Below, one piece after another: positions 44,072 through 53,249 of a stretch of 64,000 bases of DNA (position 1 is the stretch's first letter; the number at the start of each line of letters is the position of its first letter). The notes beneath the pieces are model-generated. The model searched no databases, was not told the origin of the DNA, and saw nothing but the letters and a program-made list of their open reading frames with translations. Origin of the DNA: an uncultured Polaribacter sp. (GTDB lineage Bacteria > Bacteroidota > Bacteroidia > Flavobacteriales > Flavobacteriaceae); NCBI RefSeq assembly GCF_947503855.1, contig NZ_CANNFF010000002.1:124001-188000 (forward strand), given 5' to 3'. The position numbers and the translations under genes are program-made.

Positions 44072-44139
44072 TAATAGTTTATAGTTATGGTTGAAGGTTT
44101 TTGTAAAAACTGAAAACCAACAACCAAAAACCAAATAAA

Positions 44140-44739
44140 ATGAACATCAATTTTAATAAAAATAACGATGGTTTAGTGCCAGCAATCATTCAAGATGCAA
44201 CAACAAAAAACGTGTTAATGTTAGGGTATATGAATGAAGATGCTTTTAACAAAACCAAAGAAACAAATTTGGTAACTTTTTTTAGTAGAACTAAAAACAG
44301 GTTATGGACAAAAGGTGAAGAAAGTGGAAATGTATTGAATTTAGTAGATATGAAACTAGATTGTGATAATGATACTTTGTTAATTCAGGTAAATCCAAAA
44401 GGACCAACTTGCCATAAAGGATCAGATACTTGTTGGAACGAAGAAAATAATTCGAATTTTGGTTTCTTTTCAACCTTAGAAAATGTGATTTCCGAAAGAG
44501 TAGCAAACAAAGACACGAAAAAATCTTATATAGCCAATTTATTCGATAAAGGAATTAATAAAGTAGCACAAAAAGTAGGAGAGGAAGCCGTAGAAACCGT
44601 TATTGAAGCTATGGATAATAATGATGAATTATTTTTATATGAATCTGCAGATTTACTCTTTCATTATTTAATGTTATTACAAGCTAAAGGTTTCACTTTA
44701 AAAGATATTGAAGCTGAATTGAAGAAAAGACAGAAATAA
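44140..44739 (+). CDS. hisI: bifunctional phosphoribosyl-AMP cyclohydrolase / phosphoribosyl-ATP pyrophosphatase
   Basis: A 199-residue HisIE fusion carrying steps two and three of the pathway. Residues 1 to about 105 are the cyclohydrolase with metal/zinc-binding DMKLDCDNDTLL and PTCHKGSDTCW. Residues about 110-199 are the pyrophosphohydrolase, a MazG-like helical domain with KVGEEAVETVIEA, EESADLLFH-type acidic motif (LYESADLLFHYLMLL). It is the last his gene, and no clear terminator follows in the next 300 bp. Confidence 0.95.
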   Translation: MNINFNKNNDGLVPAIIQDATTKNVLMLGYMNEDAFNKTKETNLVTFFSRTKNRLWTKGEESGNVLNLVDMKLDCDNDTLLIQVNPKGPTCHKGSDTCWNEENNSNFGFFSTLENVISERVANKDTKKSYIANLFDKGINKVAQKVGEEAVETVIEAMDNNDELFLYESADLLFHYLMLLQAKGFTLKDIEAELKKRQK

Positions 44740-45042
44740 ATTTTTAAAGTAACCCCAATATGAAAACTGTTTTTTTTGGGTAAAACTTATTAATTATTTT
44801 ATTAAAAGTTGTTCTAAATTTTCTGTTTTGTTCAAAATCTGCACTATACAACTAGTTTTCCTCGTCTTTAAGTGTTTTTTTATCATTGGGCGATTTTTTT
44901 AAATACATTTAATTTTTTAGTAGTGTAGACAACTTTTTTTAACAAATGTTTTTCTGAAAATATTTCACAATTTCAGAATAAAGTGACACCCTTTTTTGAG
45001 ATTTTTTTTATCTTTCAACTTCTTAATAAATTTTAACACTTC
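44740..45042 (+). other. 303-bp AT-rich gap
   Basis: No reading frame of interest, no strong hairpin and no clear promoter consensus. The his operon message may run on or end by another mechanism here. Confidence 0.5.
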
Positions 45043-46371
45043 ATGAAAAAACTAGCACTACATTGGAAAATTTTAATAGGAATGGTATTAGGTATCATTT
45101 TTGGTTTTATAATGAACACAATAGAAGGAGGTAAAGGCTTTGTAACAGACTGGATTAGTCCGTTTGGAACCATATTTATAAACTTATTAAAATTGATAGC
45201 TGTACCGTTAATTTTGGCATCGTTAATTAAAGGAATATCAGATTTAAAAGATATTTCTAAAATTAAAAAAATGGGGTTAAGAACAATTTCTATCTATATA
45301 GGTACAACTTTGGTGGCTATAATTATAGGTTTAGGTATTGTAAATTTGGTAAAACCAGGCACAGGAATGTCTGCAGATACCATAGAAAAAATTAAAGCGA
45401 AGTACGAAAACTCTACTGATGTAACCGATAAACTAACCAAAGCAACAGCACAAAATGACGCAGGTCCATTACAGGCATTGGTAGATATTTTTCCAAGTAA
45501 TATTTTTCAATCTTTTGTAGATGCTAGCATGTTACAGGTTATCTTTTTTGCCATGTTTGTAGGTATTTCTTTACTGTTAATATCAGAAAAAAAAGCAAAA
45601 CCTTTAATGGATTTTTTTGATTCTTTAAATGAAATGGTGATGAAAATGGTAGATCTAATCATGCTTTTTGCGCCTTACGCTGTATTTGCATTATTAGCAA
45701 ATGTTATTATTGCTTTTGATGATACTGAAATTTTATTAAAACTACTAGTTTATGCTTTGTGTGTTGTTGGTGGTTTGGTATTAATGATTGTTTTTTACCT
45801 ATTTTTAGTAGCTGTGTACACAAAAAAATCACCAATGTGGTTTTTAAAACAAATTAGTCCAGCACAATTATTAGCATTTTCTACAAGTTCTAGTGCTGCT
45901 ACTTTACCAGTTACTATGGAAAGGGTTGAAGAACATTTAGGCGTAGATAAAGAAGTTTCTGGTTTTGTTTTACCAGTTGGTGCAACAATTAATATGGATG
46001 GCACTAGCTTGTACCAAGGTATTGCAGCTGTATTTATTATGCAAGTAGTATGGCCAGAAGGTGCTACATTTTCCAATCAATTAGTAATTATTTTTACTGC
46101 CTTATTAGCATCTATTGGTTCTGCAGCTGTACCAAGTGCAGGTATGGTAATGTTGGTTATTGTTTTAGAATCTATCAATTTTCCAGCAGAATTATTACCT
46201 ATAGGTTTGGCTTTAATTTTTGCTGTAGATAGACCTTTAGATATGTGTAGAACTACAGTAAATGTTACAGGAGATGCAACAGTATCTATGATTATTGCAA
46301 AATCTTTAGACAAATTACACGAACATCCAATTGAGAAAAATTGGGATGATAATTATGATAAAGTGAAGTAA
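45043..46371 (+). CDS. dicarboxylate/amino acid:cation symporter (DAACS family)
   Basis: A 442-residue inner membrane transporter of the SLC1/GltPh family with about eight membrane helices plus two re-entrant hairpins. The hallmark transport core is intact: the serine-rich hairpin AFSTSSSAATLPVTM, the NMDGT motif in ATINMDGTSLYQGIA, the second hairpin (GSAAVPSAGMVMLV) and a helix with DRPLDMCRTTVNVTGD. Likely substrates are glutamate, aspartate or C4-dicarboxylates with sodium or protons; the motif set does not fix which. It is followed by a bidirectional terminator shared with fahA. Confidence 0.92.
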   Translation: MKKLALHWKILIGMVLGIIFGFIMNTIEGGKGFVTDWISPFGTIFINLLKLIAVPLILASLIKGISDLKDISKIKKMGLRTISIYIGTTLVAIIIGLGIVNLVKPGTGMSADTIEKIKAKYENSTDVTDKLTKATAQNDAGPLQALVDIFPSNIFQSFVDASMLQVIFFAMFVGISLLLISEKKAKPLMDFFDSLNEMVMKMVDLIMLFAPYAVFALLANVIIAFDDTEILLKLLVYALCVVGGLVLMIVFYLFLVAVYTKKSPMWFLKQISPAQLLAFSTSSSAATLPVTMERVEEHLGVDKEVSGFVLPVGATINMDGTSLYQGIAAVFIMQVVWPEGATFSNQLVIIFTALLASIGSAAVPSAGMVMLVIVLESINFPAELLPIGLALIFAVDRPLDMCRTTVNVTGDATVSMIIAKSLDKLHEHPIEKNWDDNYDKVK

Positions 46372-46520
46372 ACAAATTAAAAGTTGGGCTTTAGAAGTTA
46401 GAAAATTTCCAGCAAAAAAAAATAAAATAAACAAACAAATGGATTATTTGGTTTAAGAAAATAGGAATATTTAAATCCGTCAAATATTCAATCATCATTA
46501 AGATTTTTATGAATATAATT

Positions 46521-46557
46521 CATAAAAAAAACCTCACAAAGTGAGGTTTTTTTTATG
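46521..46557. terminator. bidirectional terminator
   Basis: A perfect 17-bp stem (CATAAAAAAAACCTCAC, 46521-46537, with 46541-46557) and AAA loop. A run on one side and T run on the other serve both the rightward symporter gene and the leftward fahA. Confidence 0.88.
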
Positions 46558-46571
46558 TAGAAAATAACTAT

Positions 46572-47849
46572 TTATTTTGCAGGTAAAATTTTACCAACAC
46601 ATTCACCAAAACCAATACGTACTTTATCATTTTTACAATGTGCCCGCATAATTACGGTATCGTTATCGTTAATAAATTTACGGGTTGTACCATCTTTTAG
46701 TTTGATAGGGTTTTTACCACGCCAAGTCAACTCTAACATAGAACCAAAACTATCTTTTGTAGGTCCAGAAATGGTACCAGACCCCATCATATCACCAGCT
46801 TCAACAGGGCATCCATTTACGGTATGATGTGCTAGTTGTTGCGCCATTGTCCAATACATATATTTAAAATTAGAGTTGGCAACTATAGTTTCATCTCCAT
46901 TTTCTGGCTGAATCCCCACTTGTAAGTGAATATCATAACTTCCTTTTCCTTCTTGTTTTAAATAAGATAAAGGTTCGTGTACTTGTTTAGGATTATCGGT
47001 TCTAAATGGTTCTAAAGCATCTAAAGTTACAATCCATGGCGATATTGTAGAGGCAAAACTTTTACCTAAAAAAGGTCCTAAAGGAACATATTCCCAGGCT
47101 TGTATATCTCTTGCAGACCAATCATTAAACTGTACCAATCCAAAAATATACTCTTCAGCTTCTTCAATAGGTATTCTTTCGCCTAAAACATTGGCATCTG
47201 TTGTTATAAAAGCCATTTCTAGCTCAAAATCTAATAATTTTGTAGGTCCAAAACCAGGTGTATTACTTCCTTCAGCAGGTTTTGTTTGTCCATAAGGTCT
47301 TCTAATAGGCGTACCAGAAGGTATTATGGAAGAACTTCTACCATGATAACCAATGGGGATATGCAACCAGTTAGGTAACAAAGCATTTTCTGGATCTCTA
47401 AACAAAGACCCCACATTTGTTGCATGTTCTTTACTGGCATAAAAATCTGTATAATCTCCCACAGCAACAGGTAAAAGCATTTCTACTTCATCCATTCTAA
47501 AGATAATTTTATCTTTATGTGCTGCATTATCTCTAAGAGAACCATTGGTTACATCAAAAACTTCTGCAATTCTGTTTCTTACCAAACGCCACGTTTTCCT
47601 ACCATCTGCAATAAAATCATTTAAATTGTCTTGCAAAAAGATATCGTCTGTTAAAGGGATTCCTTCAAAATAACCTAATTGATGAAAAGCACCTAAATCT
47701 ATAGCAAAATCGCCAATTCTACTTCCAATGGTAATAATATCATCTCTGGTAATAAAAACTCCAAAAGGAATATTCTGAATCGGGAAATCAGAATCTTTAT
47801 CTACTTTTAACCAAGATTTTCTATTAGGGTTATTTGCTGTTATTATCAT
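46572..47849 (-). CDS. fahA: fumarylacetoacetase
   Basis: A 425-residue fumarylacetoacetate hydrolase, the last enzyme of tyrosine breakdown, giving fumarate and acetoacetate. The N-terminal SH3-like domain is followed by the catalytic beta-barrel with the metal ligands in DYTDFYASKEHATNVG (Asp and Glu/His region), FELEMAFIT and NDWSARDIQAWEYVPLGPF. Length matches the mammalian-type enzyme rather than the shorter FAH-domain isomerases. Other tyrosine catabolic genes are not adjacent. A box CAAATTTA (TAAATTTG on the minus strand, 47872-47879) may be its -7 element. Confidence 0.94.
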   Translation of the reverse strand: MIITANNPNRKSWLKVDKDSDFPIQNIPFGVFITRDDIITIGSRIGDFAIDLGAFHQLGYFEGIPLTDDIFLQDNLNDFIADGRKTWRLVRNRIAEVFDVTNGSLRDNAAHKDKIIFRMDEVEMLLPVAVGDYTDFYASKEHATNVGSLFRDPENALLPNWLHIPIGYHGRSSSIIPSGTPIRRPYGQTKPAEGSNTPGFGPTKLLDFELEMAFITTDANVLGERIPIEEAEEYIFGLVQFNDWSARDIQAWEYVPLGPFLGKSFASTISPWIVTLDALEPFRTDNPKQVHEPLSYLKQEGKGSYDIHLQVGIQPENGDETIVANSNFKYMYWTMAQQLAHHTVNGCPVEAGDMMGSGTISGPTKDSFGSMLELTWRGKNPIKLKDGTTRKFINDNDTVIMRAHCKNDKVRIGFGECVGKILPAK

Positions 47850-48015
47850 TTGTGTATTTTTATTTTATTCTCAAATTTATGTAATTTTTTATCATTTATT
47901 AAAGAAAAATAATCAATAACATATTTTTAACATCCTTTTTTTAAGTTAATAACAAATCTTAATAAGTTCTACAAATTACTCATAAATTCTTATTTATTTA
48001 AATTCTGTTTTTCAC

Positions 48016-48023
48016 TATTTTTG
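48016..48023 (+). promoter_or_regulatory. -7 promoter element for glyA
   Basis: TATTTTTG, an exact TAnnTTTG box ending 23 bases before the glyA ATG; -33 region only T-rich. Confidence 0.5.
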
Positions 48024-48046
48024 TTGTGTTAATAAAATCTAAAACA

Positions 48047-49321
48047 ATGCAATTAGACAATCAAATTTTTGATCTTATACAAGAAGAAAAAGAAAGACAG
48101 TTAAATGGTTTGGAATTAATAGCTTCTGAAAATTTTGTAAGTGACCAAGTAATGCAGGCCCAAGGATCTATTTTAACCAATAAATATGCAGAAGGCTACC
48201 CAGGTAAAAGATATTATGGTGGTTGCGAAGTTGTGGATGTTATTGAGCTAATAGCTATAGATAGAGCCAAAGAATTGTTTGGAGCTGCTTATGTAAATGT
48301 ACAGCCACACTCTGGTTCTCAAGCAAATACAGCTGTTTTTGCAGCGTGTATAAAACCAGGAGATACTATTTTAGGTTTTGATTTATCTCATGGTGGGCAT
48401 TTAACACACGGTTCTCCAGTAAATTTTTCTGGTAAATTATACAACCCTGTTTTTTACGGAGTAGAAGAAGAAACAGGTGTTTTAAATTATGATAAAATTC
48501 AAGAAATTGCAACTAAAGAAAAACCAAAATTAATTATTGCAGGTGCATCTGCATATTCTAGAGATATTGATTTTAAACGTTTTAGAAAAATTGCAGATAG
48601 TGTAAATGCTATTTTAATGGCAGATATTTCTCATCCTGCAGGTTTAATTGCAAAAGGTATTTTAAATGATCCTTTACCACATTGCCATATTGTAACTTCT
48701 ACCACACACAAAACTTTACGTGGTCCAAGAGGTGGTATAATAATGATGGGACAAGATTTTGAAAATCCGTTTGGAGAAACTTTAAAAAGCGGTAAACCAA
48801 AAATGATGTCAATGTTATTAAACTCTGCTGTTTTTCCAGGAAATCAAGGTGGGCCCTTAGAGCATGTTATTGGTGCTAAAGCAATTGCTTTTGGAGAGGC
48901 ATTAACAGATGAGTTTTTAGAATATCAAATACAAGTAAAAGAAAACGCAGCAGCAATGGCTAAAGAGTTTGTTGCTAAAGGATATAAAATTATTTCTGGG
49001 GGTACAGACAATCACTGTATGTTAATAGATCTTCGTAACAAAGGTATTTCTGGTAAAGATGCAGAAATTGCCTTAGGAAAGGCAGACATTACTGTAAATA
49101 AAAATATGGTGCCTTTTGATGATAAATCTCCTTTTGTTACCTCTGGTATACGTGTTGGAACCCCTGCAATTACAACTAGAGGTTTAAAAGTTGAAGACAT
49201 GAAACAAGTAGTAAACTTTATTGATGAAGCAATTCAAAATGCAGATAATGAAGAAGCTTTACATGAAATTGGAGAAAGAGTTTCTGAAATGATGAGCTCT
49301 AGAAGACTGTTTGTTATGTAA
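48047..49321 (+). CDS. glyA: serine hydroxymethyltransferase
   Basis: A 424-residue PLP enzyme interconverting serine and glycine with transfer of a one-carbon unit to tetrahydrofolate. Motifs: [11 protein letters not shown] near the N-terminus, [17 protein letters not shown], the PLP lysine in [14 protein letters not shown] and the C-terminal [16 protein letters not shown]. The ATG at 48047 ([12 protein letters not shown]) is the family start; a GTG 21 bp upstream is in frame but overlaps the predicted transcription start. A terminator shared with rmuC follows. Confidence 0.96.
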   Translation: MQLDNQIFDLIQEEKERQLNGLELIASENFVSDQVMQAQGSILTNKYAEGYPGKRYYGGCEVVDVIELIAIDRAKELFGAAYVNVQPHSGSQANTAVFAACIKPGDTILGFDLSHGGHLTHGSPVNFSGKLYNPVFYGVEEETGVLNYDKIQEIATKEKPKLIIAGASAYSRDIDFKRFRKIADSVNAILMADISHPAGLIAKGILNDPLPHCHIVTSTTHKTLRGPRGGIIMMGQDFENPFGETLKSGKPKMMSMLLNSAVFPGNQGGPLEHVIGAKAIAFGEALTDEFLEYQIQVKENAAAMAKEFVAKGYKIISGGTDNHCMLIDLRNKGISGKDAEIALGKADITVNKNMVPFDDKSPFVTSGIRVGTPAITTRGLKVEDMKQVVNFIDEAIQNADNEEALHEIGERVSEMMSSRRLFVM

Positions 49322-49340
49322 ACAACCATAAATATAATTT

Positions 49341-49378
49341 AAAAAACACCAAGATATAAGTCTTGGTGTTTTTTTTTG
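49341..49378. terminator. bidirectional terminator between glyA and rmuC
   Basis: A 14-bp stem (AAAAAACACCAAGA, 49341-49354, with 49361-49374) with a six-base loop, T run after and A run before. Confidence 0.87.
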
Positions 49379-49386
49379 AAAGAAAA

Positions 49387-50733
49387 TTAATCGTTGTTTT
49401 TAGCTCTTTCTATAATTTTTTCAGGAAGTGCTTTTTTAGCTTTAGCGCCCATTTTTTTCAGCTTTTCGATACTTGTAATAATATTTCCTCTACCATCTAC
49501 TAACTTATTCATAGCACTAGAATACTCTTTTTTACTATCATCTATACGTTTTCCTATTGTAATTAAATCGGTTAATAAACCTTGAAATTTATCGTACAAA
49601 GCACCAGCTTGTCTTGCAATTTCTAACGCGTTTCTTTGTTGTTTTTCGTTATTCCACATAGTATCTATAGTACGTAATGTAGCTAATAGAGTAGAAGGTG
49701 TAACAATTACAATATTTTTTTCGAAAGCTTTATTATATAGATTCGTATCTGCATTTAATGCCACAGCAAAAGCAGGTTCTATTGGGATAAATAGTAATAC
49801 AAAATCTGGCGATTCTATTTTATATAAGTCTTCATATTTTTTGTCGCTCAATTGTTCTACATGTCTTTTTAAAGAATTGATGTGTTCCTTTAAAAAACGC
49901 TCTTTTAAATCATCCTCTTCTGCATTTATATATTGTTCATAGGCAACTAAAGAAACTTTAGAATCTACAATCATTTTTTTGTTATCTGGTAAATGAATCA
50001 CCACATCTGGTAACACCCTTTTTCCATCATCATTGGTAAAGCTTTGTTGTACAAAATACTCTCTATTTTTCTCTAAACCAGATTTTTCTAATACGCGTTC
50101 TAAAACCAATTCGCCCCAATTACCTTGCATTTTATTATCACCTTTTAAAGCTTTAGTTAGGTTTAAGGTTTCTTTACTCATTTGTTGATTCAGTTCTTTT
50201 AAACCCAATATTTGTTGGCGTAAAGCAGCATGATAATCGATACTTTCTTTGTGCGTTTTTTCTACTTTATCTTCAAAACCTTTAATTTTCTCTTGCAAAG
50301 GGTTTAAGATATTTTTAATATTTTCTTTGTTTTGTTCTGTAAATTTTGATGATTTTTCGTCTAAAATTTTATTGGCTAAATTTTCAAATTCTTTGGTAAA
50401 TTTTTCATTTAATTTTTCTAATTCGCCTTTGTTGTCATGTAATTTTTCTGAGGTATTTTTAAACTCTGTTTCCAAACGAGTTTTATCAGAAATTAAACTT
50501 TCTTTTTCTTTTTGAATAAATTTTAGCTCACTTTGGAGTTCTTCTAACTTGGTTTCTAAATTTTTTAAGCTTTGATTTAGTGTATTGTTTTGGATTTCTA
50601 GCGTATTTTTTTCTTTTTCGGAACTACTTTTTTCTTTTTCTATTTGTAATTTAGAAATTAACTTACCTATAAATAAGCCAATTACAGTAAATATTAGAGC
50701 TATTAAAAGGTTAATAATTATTTGTGTCATCAT
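49387..50733 (-). CDS. rmuC: DNA recombination protein RmuC
   Basis: A 448-residue RmuC protein: one N-terminal membrane segment (about residues 5-24), a long coiled coil (about 27-140, rich in Lys, Glu and Leu), then the RmuC domain of the PD-(D/E)XK nuclease superfamily (QGNWGELVLERVLEKSGL; LPDVVIHLPDNKKMIVDSKVSL) to about residue 400. RmuC limits rearrangement at short inverted repeats in E. coli. That role is of interest in a region so full of palindromes, but the link here is only by proximity. Transcribed leftward, convergent with glyA. Confidence 0.92.
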   Translation of the reverse strand: MMTQIIINLLIALIFTVIGLFIGKLISKLQIEKEKSSSEKEKNTLEIQNNTLNQSLKNLETKLEELQSELKFIQKEKESLISDKTRLETEFKNTSEKLHDNKGELEKLNEKFTKEFENLANKILDEKSSKFTEQNKENIKNILNPLQEKIKGFEDKVEKTHKESIDYHAALRQQILGLKELNQQMSKETLNLTKALKGDNKMQGNWGELVLERVLEKSGLEKNREYFVQQSFTNDDGKRVLPDVVIHLPDNKKMIVDSKVSLVAYEQYINAEEDDLKERFLKEHINSLKRHVEQLSDKKYEDLYKIESPDFVLLFIPIEPAFAVALNADTNLYNKAFEKNIVIVTPSTLLATLRTIDTMWNNEKQQRNALEIARQAGALYDKFQGLLTDLITIGKRIDDSKKEYSSAMNKLVDGRGNIITSIEKLKKMGAKAKKALPEKIIERAKNND

Positions 50734-50821
50734 GTGAATTTAAGTCCTTAAATTTATCACTTTAAAAGATAACAAAAAACTCTATAACTGAGATTTTGTA
50801 AACAAATATGTAAATTGATAA

Positions 50822-51361
50822 ATGAAGAGACTTGCGAAATTTATACTACACACTCTTTTAGGTTGGAAAGTTGCAGGAAGTTTTCCTGAAAAACCTAAAA
50901 AATATGTTGTTATTGCTGCGCCACATACAAGTTGGGTAGATTTTCCTATTGCTATTTTAACACGTATAAGTTTAGGAACTATGATTCACTTTATTGGTAA
51001 AGATTCACTATTTAAATGGCCTTTTGGATATTTTTTTAGAGCTTTGGGAGGCACTCCTGTAGATAGAAGTAGAAGTAATAATTTGGTAGATGCGGTTATT
51101 CAAATTTTTAATAAAAAAGAAAGTTTTAAGCTGGGTTTGTCTCCAGAAGGTACTAGAAAAAAAGTAGAAAAATGGAAAACAGGTTTCTATTTTATTGCAA
51201 AAGGGGCAAATGTACCTATTGTTATGGCTACTTTAGATTTTGAAAAAAAACAGGTTAAAATATCAGCACCTTATTATATAACAAACAATTTAGAAGAAGA
51301 TTTTAAATATTTTAAAAAATTTTATAAAAATATAAAGGGGAAAAATCCTGAATTATCATAA
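50822..51361 (+). CDS. lysophospholipid acyltransferase family protein
   Basis: A 179-residue protein of the 1-acyl-glycerol-3-phosphate acyltransferase (PlsC-like) superfamily. The catalytic HxxxxD is HTSWVD (block I), block III contains LSPEGTRKK, and the end of the core has TGFYFIAKGANVPIV (block IV). It is smaller than PlsC and lacks an obvious membrane helix at its N-terminus, resembling the short flavobacterial acyltransferases of unknown acceptor. It is a single gene between divergent rmuC and convergent pepT. Confidence 0.85.
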   Translation: MKRLAKFILHTLLGWKVAGSFPEKPKKYVVIAAPHTSWVDFPIAILTRISLGTMIHFIGKDSLFKWPFGYFFRALGGTPVDRSRSNNLVDAVIQIFNKKESFKLGLSPEGTRKKVEKWKTGFYFIAKGANVPIVMATLDFEKKQVKISAPYYITNNLEEDFKYFKKFYKNIKGKNPELS

Positions 51362-51446
51362 TTTTAAATATTCTACAAATAGATAAATTTAAATAATTAA
51401 TAGCATATGCTATGGCATTAATTATCTAGCTTATTTAAGCCATTTT

Positions 51447-52688
51447 TTATTGGTATTGTTCTGCAACTTTTGCAGTAATACCCACAATAACTTCTGTTGC
51501 TTTTATCATAGATTCTACAGGAATATACTCGTAACGTCCATGAAAATTATGCCCGCCAGCAAAAATATTTGGACACGGTAAACCTTTGTAAGAAAGCTGT
51601 GAACCATCTGTACCACCTCGTATGGGTTTTATTATTGGTGTAATGCCAATGTCTTTCATTACTTCTTCTACAATATCTACAATATGCATTACTGGTATAA
51701 TTTTTTCTTTCATATTAAAGTATTGATCTTTTAGATCTACTTGTATTAATTCTTGCCCAATTTTTTCATTTATATCTTTAGCTATTTTTTGAAACATTTT
51801 TTTTCTTTGGGTAAATAATTCAAAGTCATGATCTCTAACAATATATTCTAAAACCGTTTTTTCTACGCTACCAATCATATCATGTAAATGAAAAAAGCCC
51901 TCATATCCTGTTGTTTTTTCAGGAACCTCTTCTGTTGGTAAAGCTGCTATAAAATCGTTAGCAATGTTAATAGAATTGATCATTTTACCCTTTGCATATC
52001 CTGGATGTACAATTTTACCAGTTACAGTAATTTTAGCACTTGCAGCATTAAAGTTTTCATACTCTAATTCTCCTATTTGACTACCATCCATTGTGTATGC
52101 CCAAGCTGCATCAAATTTATTTACATCAAATTTATGAGCGCCTTTGCCAACTTCTTCATCTGGTGTAAAACAAATTCGAATTTTACCATGTTTAATTTCG
52201 GGATGTTGCATTAAGTATTCCATAGCAGTTACAATTTCTGTAACACCTGCTTTGTCATCAGCTCCTAAAAGTGTAGTACCATCTGTGGTGATAAGAGTTT
52301 GCCCTTTATATTGTAATAAATCTTCAAAATAATCTGGAGATAAGACAATGTTTTTTTCTTCATTTAGTAGGATATCATTAGCATTATAATCTTCTACAAT
52401 TTGTGGTTTTACATTTTTACCTGTAAAATCTGGACTTGTATCCATATGTGCTATAAAACCAATAGTAGGTACTTTATAATCGATATTACTAGGCAATGTG
52501 GCCATGATATAACAATTTTCATCTAAAGTAACCTCTTGCAAACCAATAGATTTCAAATCTTCTACTAAAATTTTAGCCAAATCCCATTGATTTTCTGAAC
52601 TAGGAAAATTTGGGTTGTTTGGATTCGATTCTGTATCTATAGTTACGTATTTTATAAATCTATTTGTGATGTGTTTTTTAGCAATCAT
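51447..52688 (-). CDS. pepT: peptidase T (tripeptidase)
   Basis: A 413-residue M20B metallopeptidase that removes the N-terminal residue of tripeptides in the cytoplasm. The zinc ligands are in HMDTSPDF, GADDKAGV, DEEVGKGA (catalytic Glu) and the late GGHNFHGRYEYIP; MDGSQIGELEYENFNAA begins the dimerisation domain. Its ATG lies directly after the stop codon of the upstream lipoprotein gene, so it is the third gene of a leftward transcript. Confidence 0.94.
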   Translation of the reverse strand: MIAKKHITNRFIKYVTIDTESNPNNPNFPSSENQWDLAKILVEDLKSIGLQEVTLDENCYIMATLPSNIDYKVPTIGFIAHMDTSPDFTGKNVKPQIVEDYNANDILLNEEKNIVLSPDYFEDLLQYKGQTLITTDGTTLLGADDKAGVTEIVTAMEYLMQHPEIKHGKIRICFTPDEEVGKGAHKFDVNKFDAAWAYTMDGSQIGELEYENFNAASAKITVTGKIVHPGYAKGKMINSINIANDFIAALPTEEVPEKTTGYEGFFHLHDMIGSVEKTVLEYIVRDHDFELFTQRKKMFQKIAKDINEKIGQELIQVDLKDQYFNMKEKIIPVMHIVDIVEEVMKDIGITPIIKPIRGGTDGSQLSYKGLPCPNIFAGGHNFHGRYEYIPVESMIKATEVIVGITAKVAEQYQ

Positions 52689-53249
52689 TTATTGTAATTT
52701 TATTTTTTCTAACAAACTTATAGCTTTGCAAATTCTTTTATCTACTAAAGAATCTCCATAAATTAGCGCTTTTGCTAATAAAGAGTTTTTGTCATCTATT
52801 TTGCAAAAAACCTGTAATTGTAGGTATTTAAATTTTTCTTTTTTTCCATAAGCGATTGTAAAATAGCTTGGTTTGTTTAAAAAAGTAATTTCTTGTCCTT
52901 TTTTCTGAATTAAATTATTAGCTAAATTGTCTTGTTCTATTTTCAATTTAAAAATATCATTAATATTGATATTATTTTTTATATAATTGATATCCAGCAA
53001 TATAGAAGATGTTAATTTTTGAATAGTGTCCGCAGCATAAATAGAAGATTGATAGTTGTCTGTATATAAATTAACATTCCAAGTTTTTGGGAGTTTTACA
53101 GAAAAATAGCCATTTGTACTTGTTGTTTCTTCTAAATTTTTGAAAAATACCTCTTTACAATTGCATATTTTTTGTAAATCGGTTTTTTGTTGACAAGAAT
53201 ACAATAGAAGAGAAGCTATTATTGTATATGCTATTGATTTTATGCGCAT
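52689..53249 (-). CDS. hypothetical lipoprotein
   Basis: A 186-residue protein with a lipoprotein signal peptide (MRIKSIAYTIIASLLLYSC, lipobox LYSC) and a mature part of about 165 residues. The central segment (YFSVKLPKTWNVNLYTDNYQ) resembles the start of PsbP/Mog1-like folds found in flavobacterial lipoproteins, but I would not assign a family. The ATG at 53249 is chosen because it gives a clean signal peptide and overlaps the upstream stop by one base (TAATG). It is flanked by the YCF48-like lipoprotein and pepT; no shared function is evident. Confidence 0.75.
   Translation of the reverse strand: MRIKSIAYTIIASLLLYSCQQKTDLQKICNCKEVFFKNLEETTSTNGYFSVKLPKTWNVNLYTDNYQSSIYAADTIQKLTSSILLDINYIKNNININDIFKLKIEQDNLANNLIQKKGQEITFLNKPSYFTIAYGKKEKFKYLQLQVFCKIDDKNSLLAKALIYGDSLVDKRICKAISLLEKIKLQ

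Noticed and set aside
46050..46232. 60-codon plus-strand frame inside the symporter gene
   Set aside because: A Cys/Tyr/Phe-rich out-of-frame shadow of the transporter sequence.
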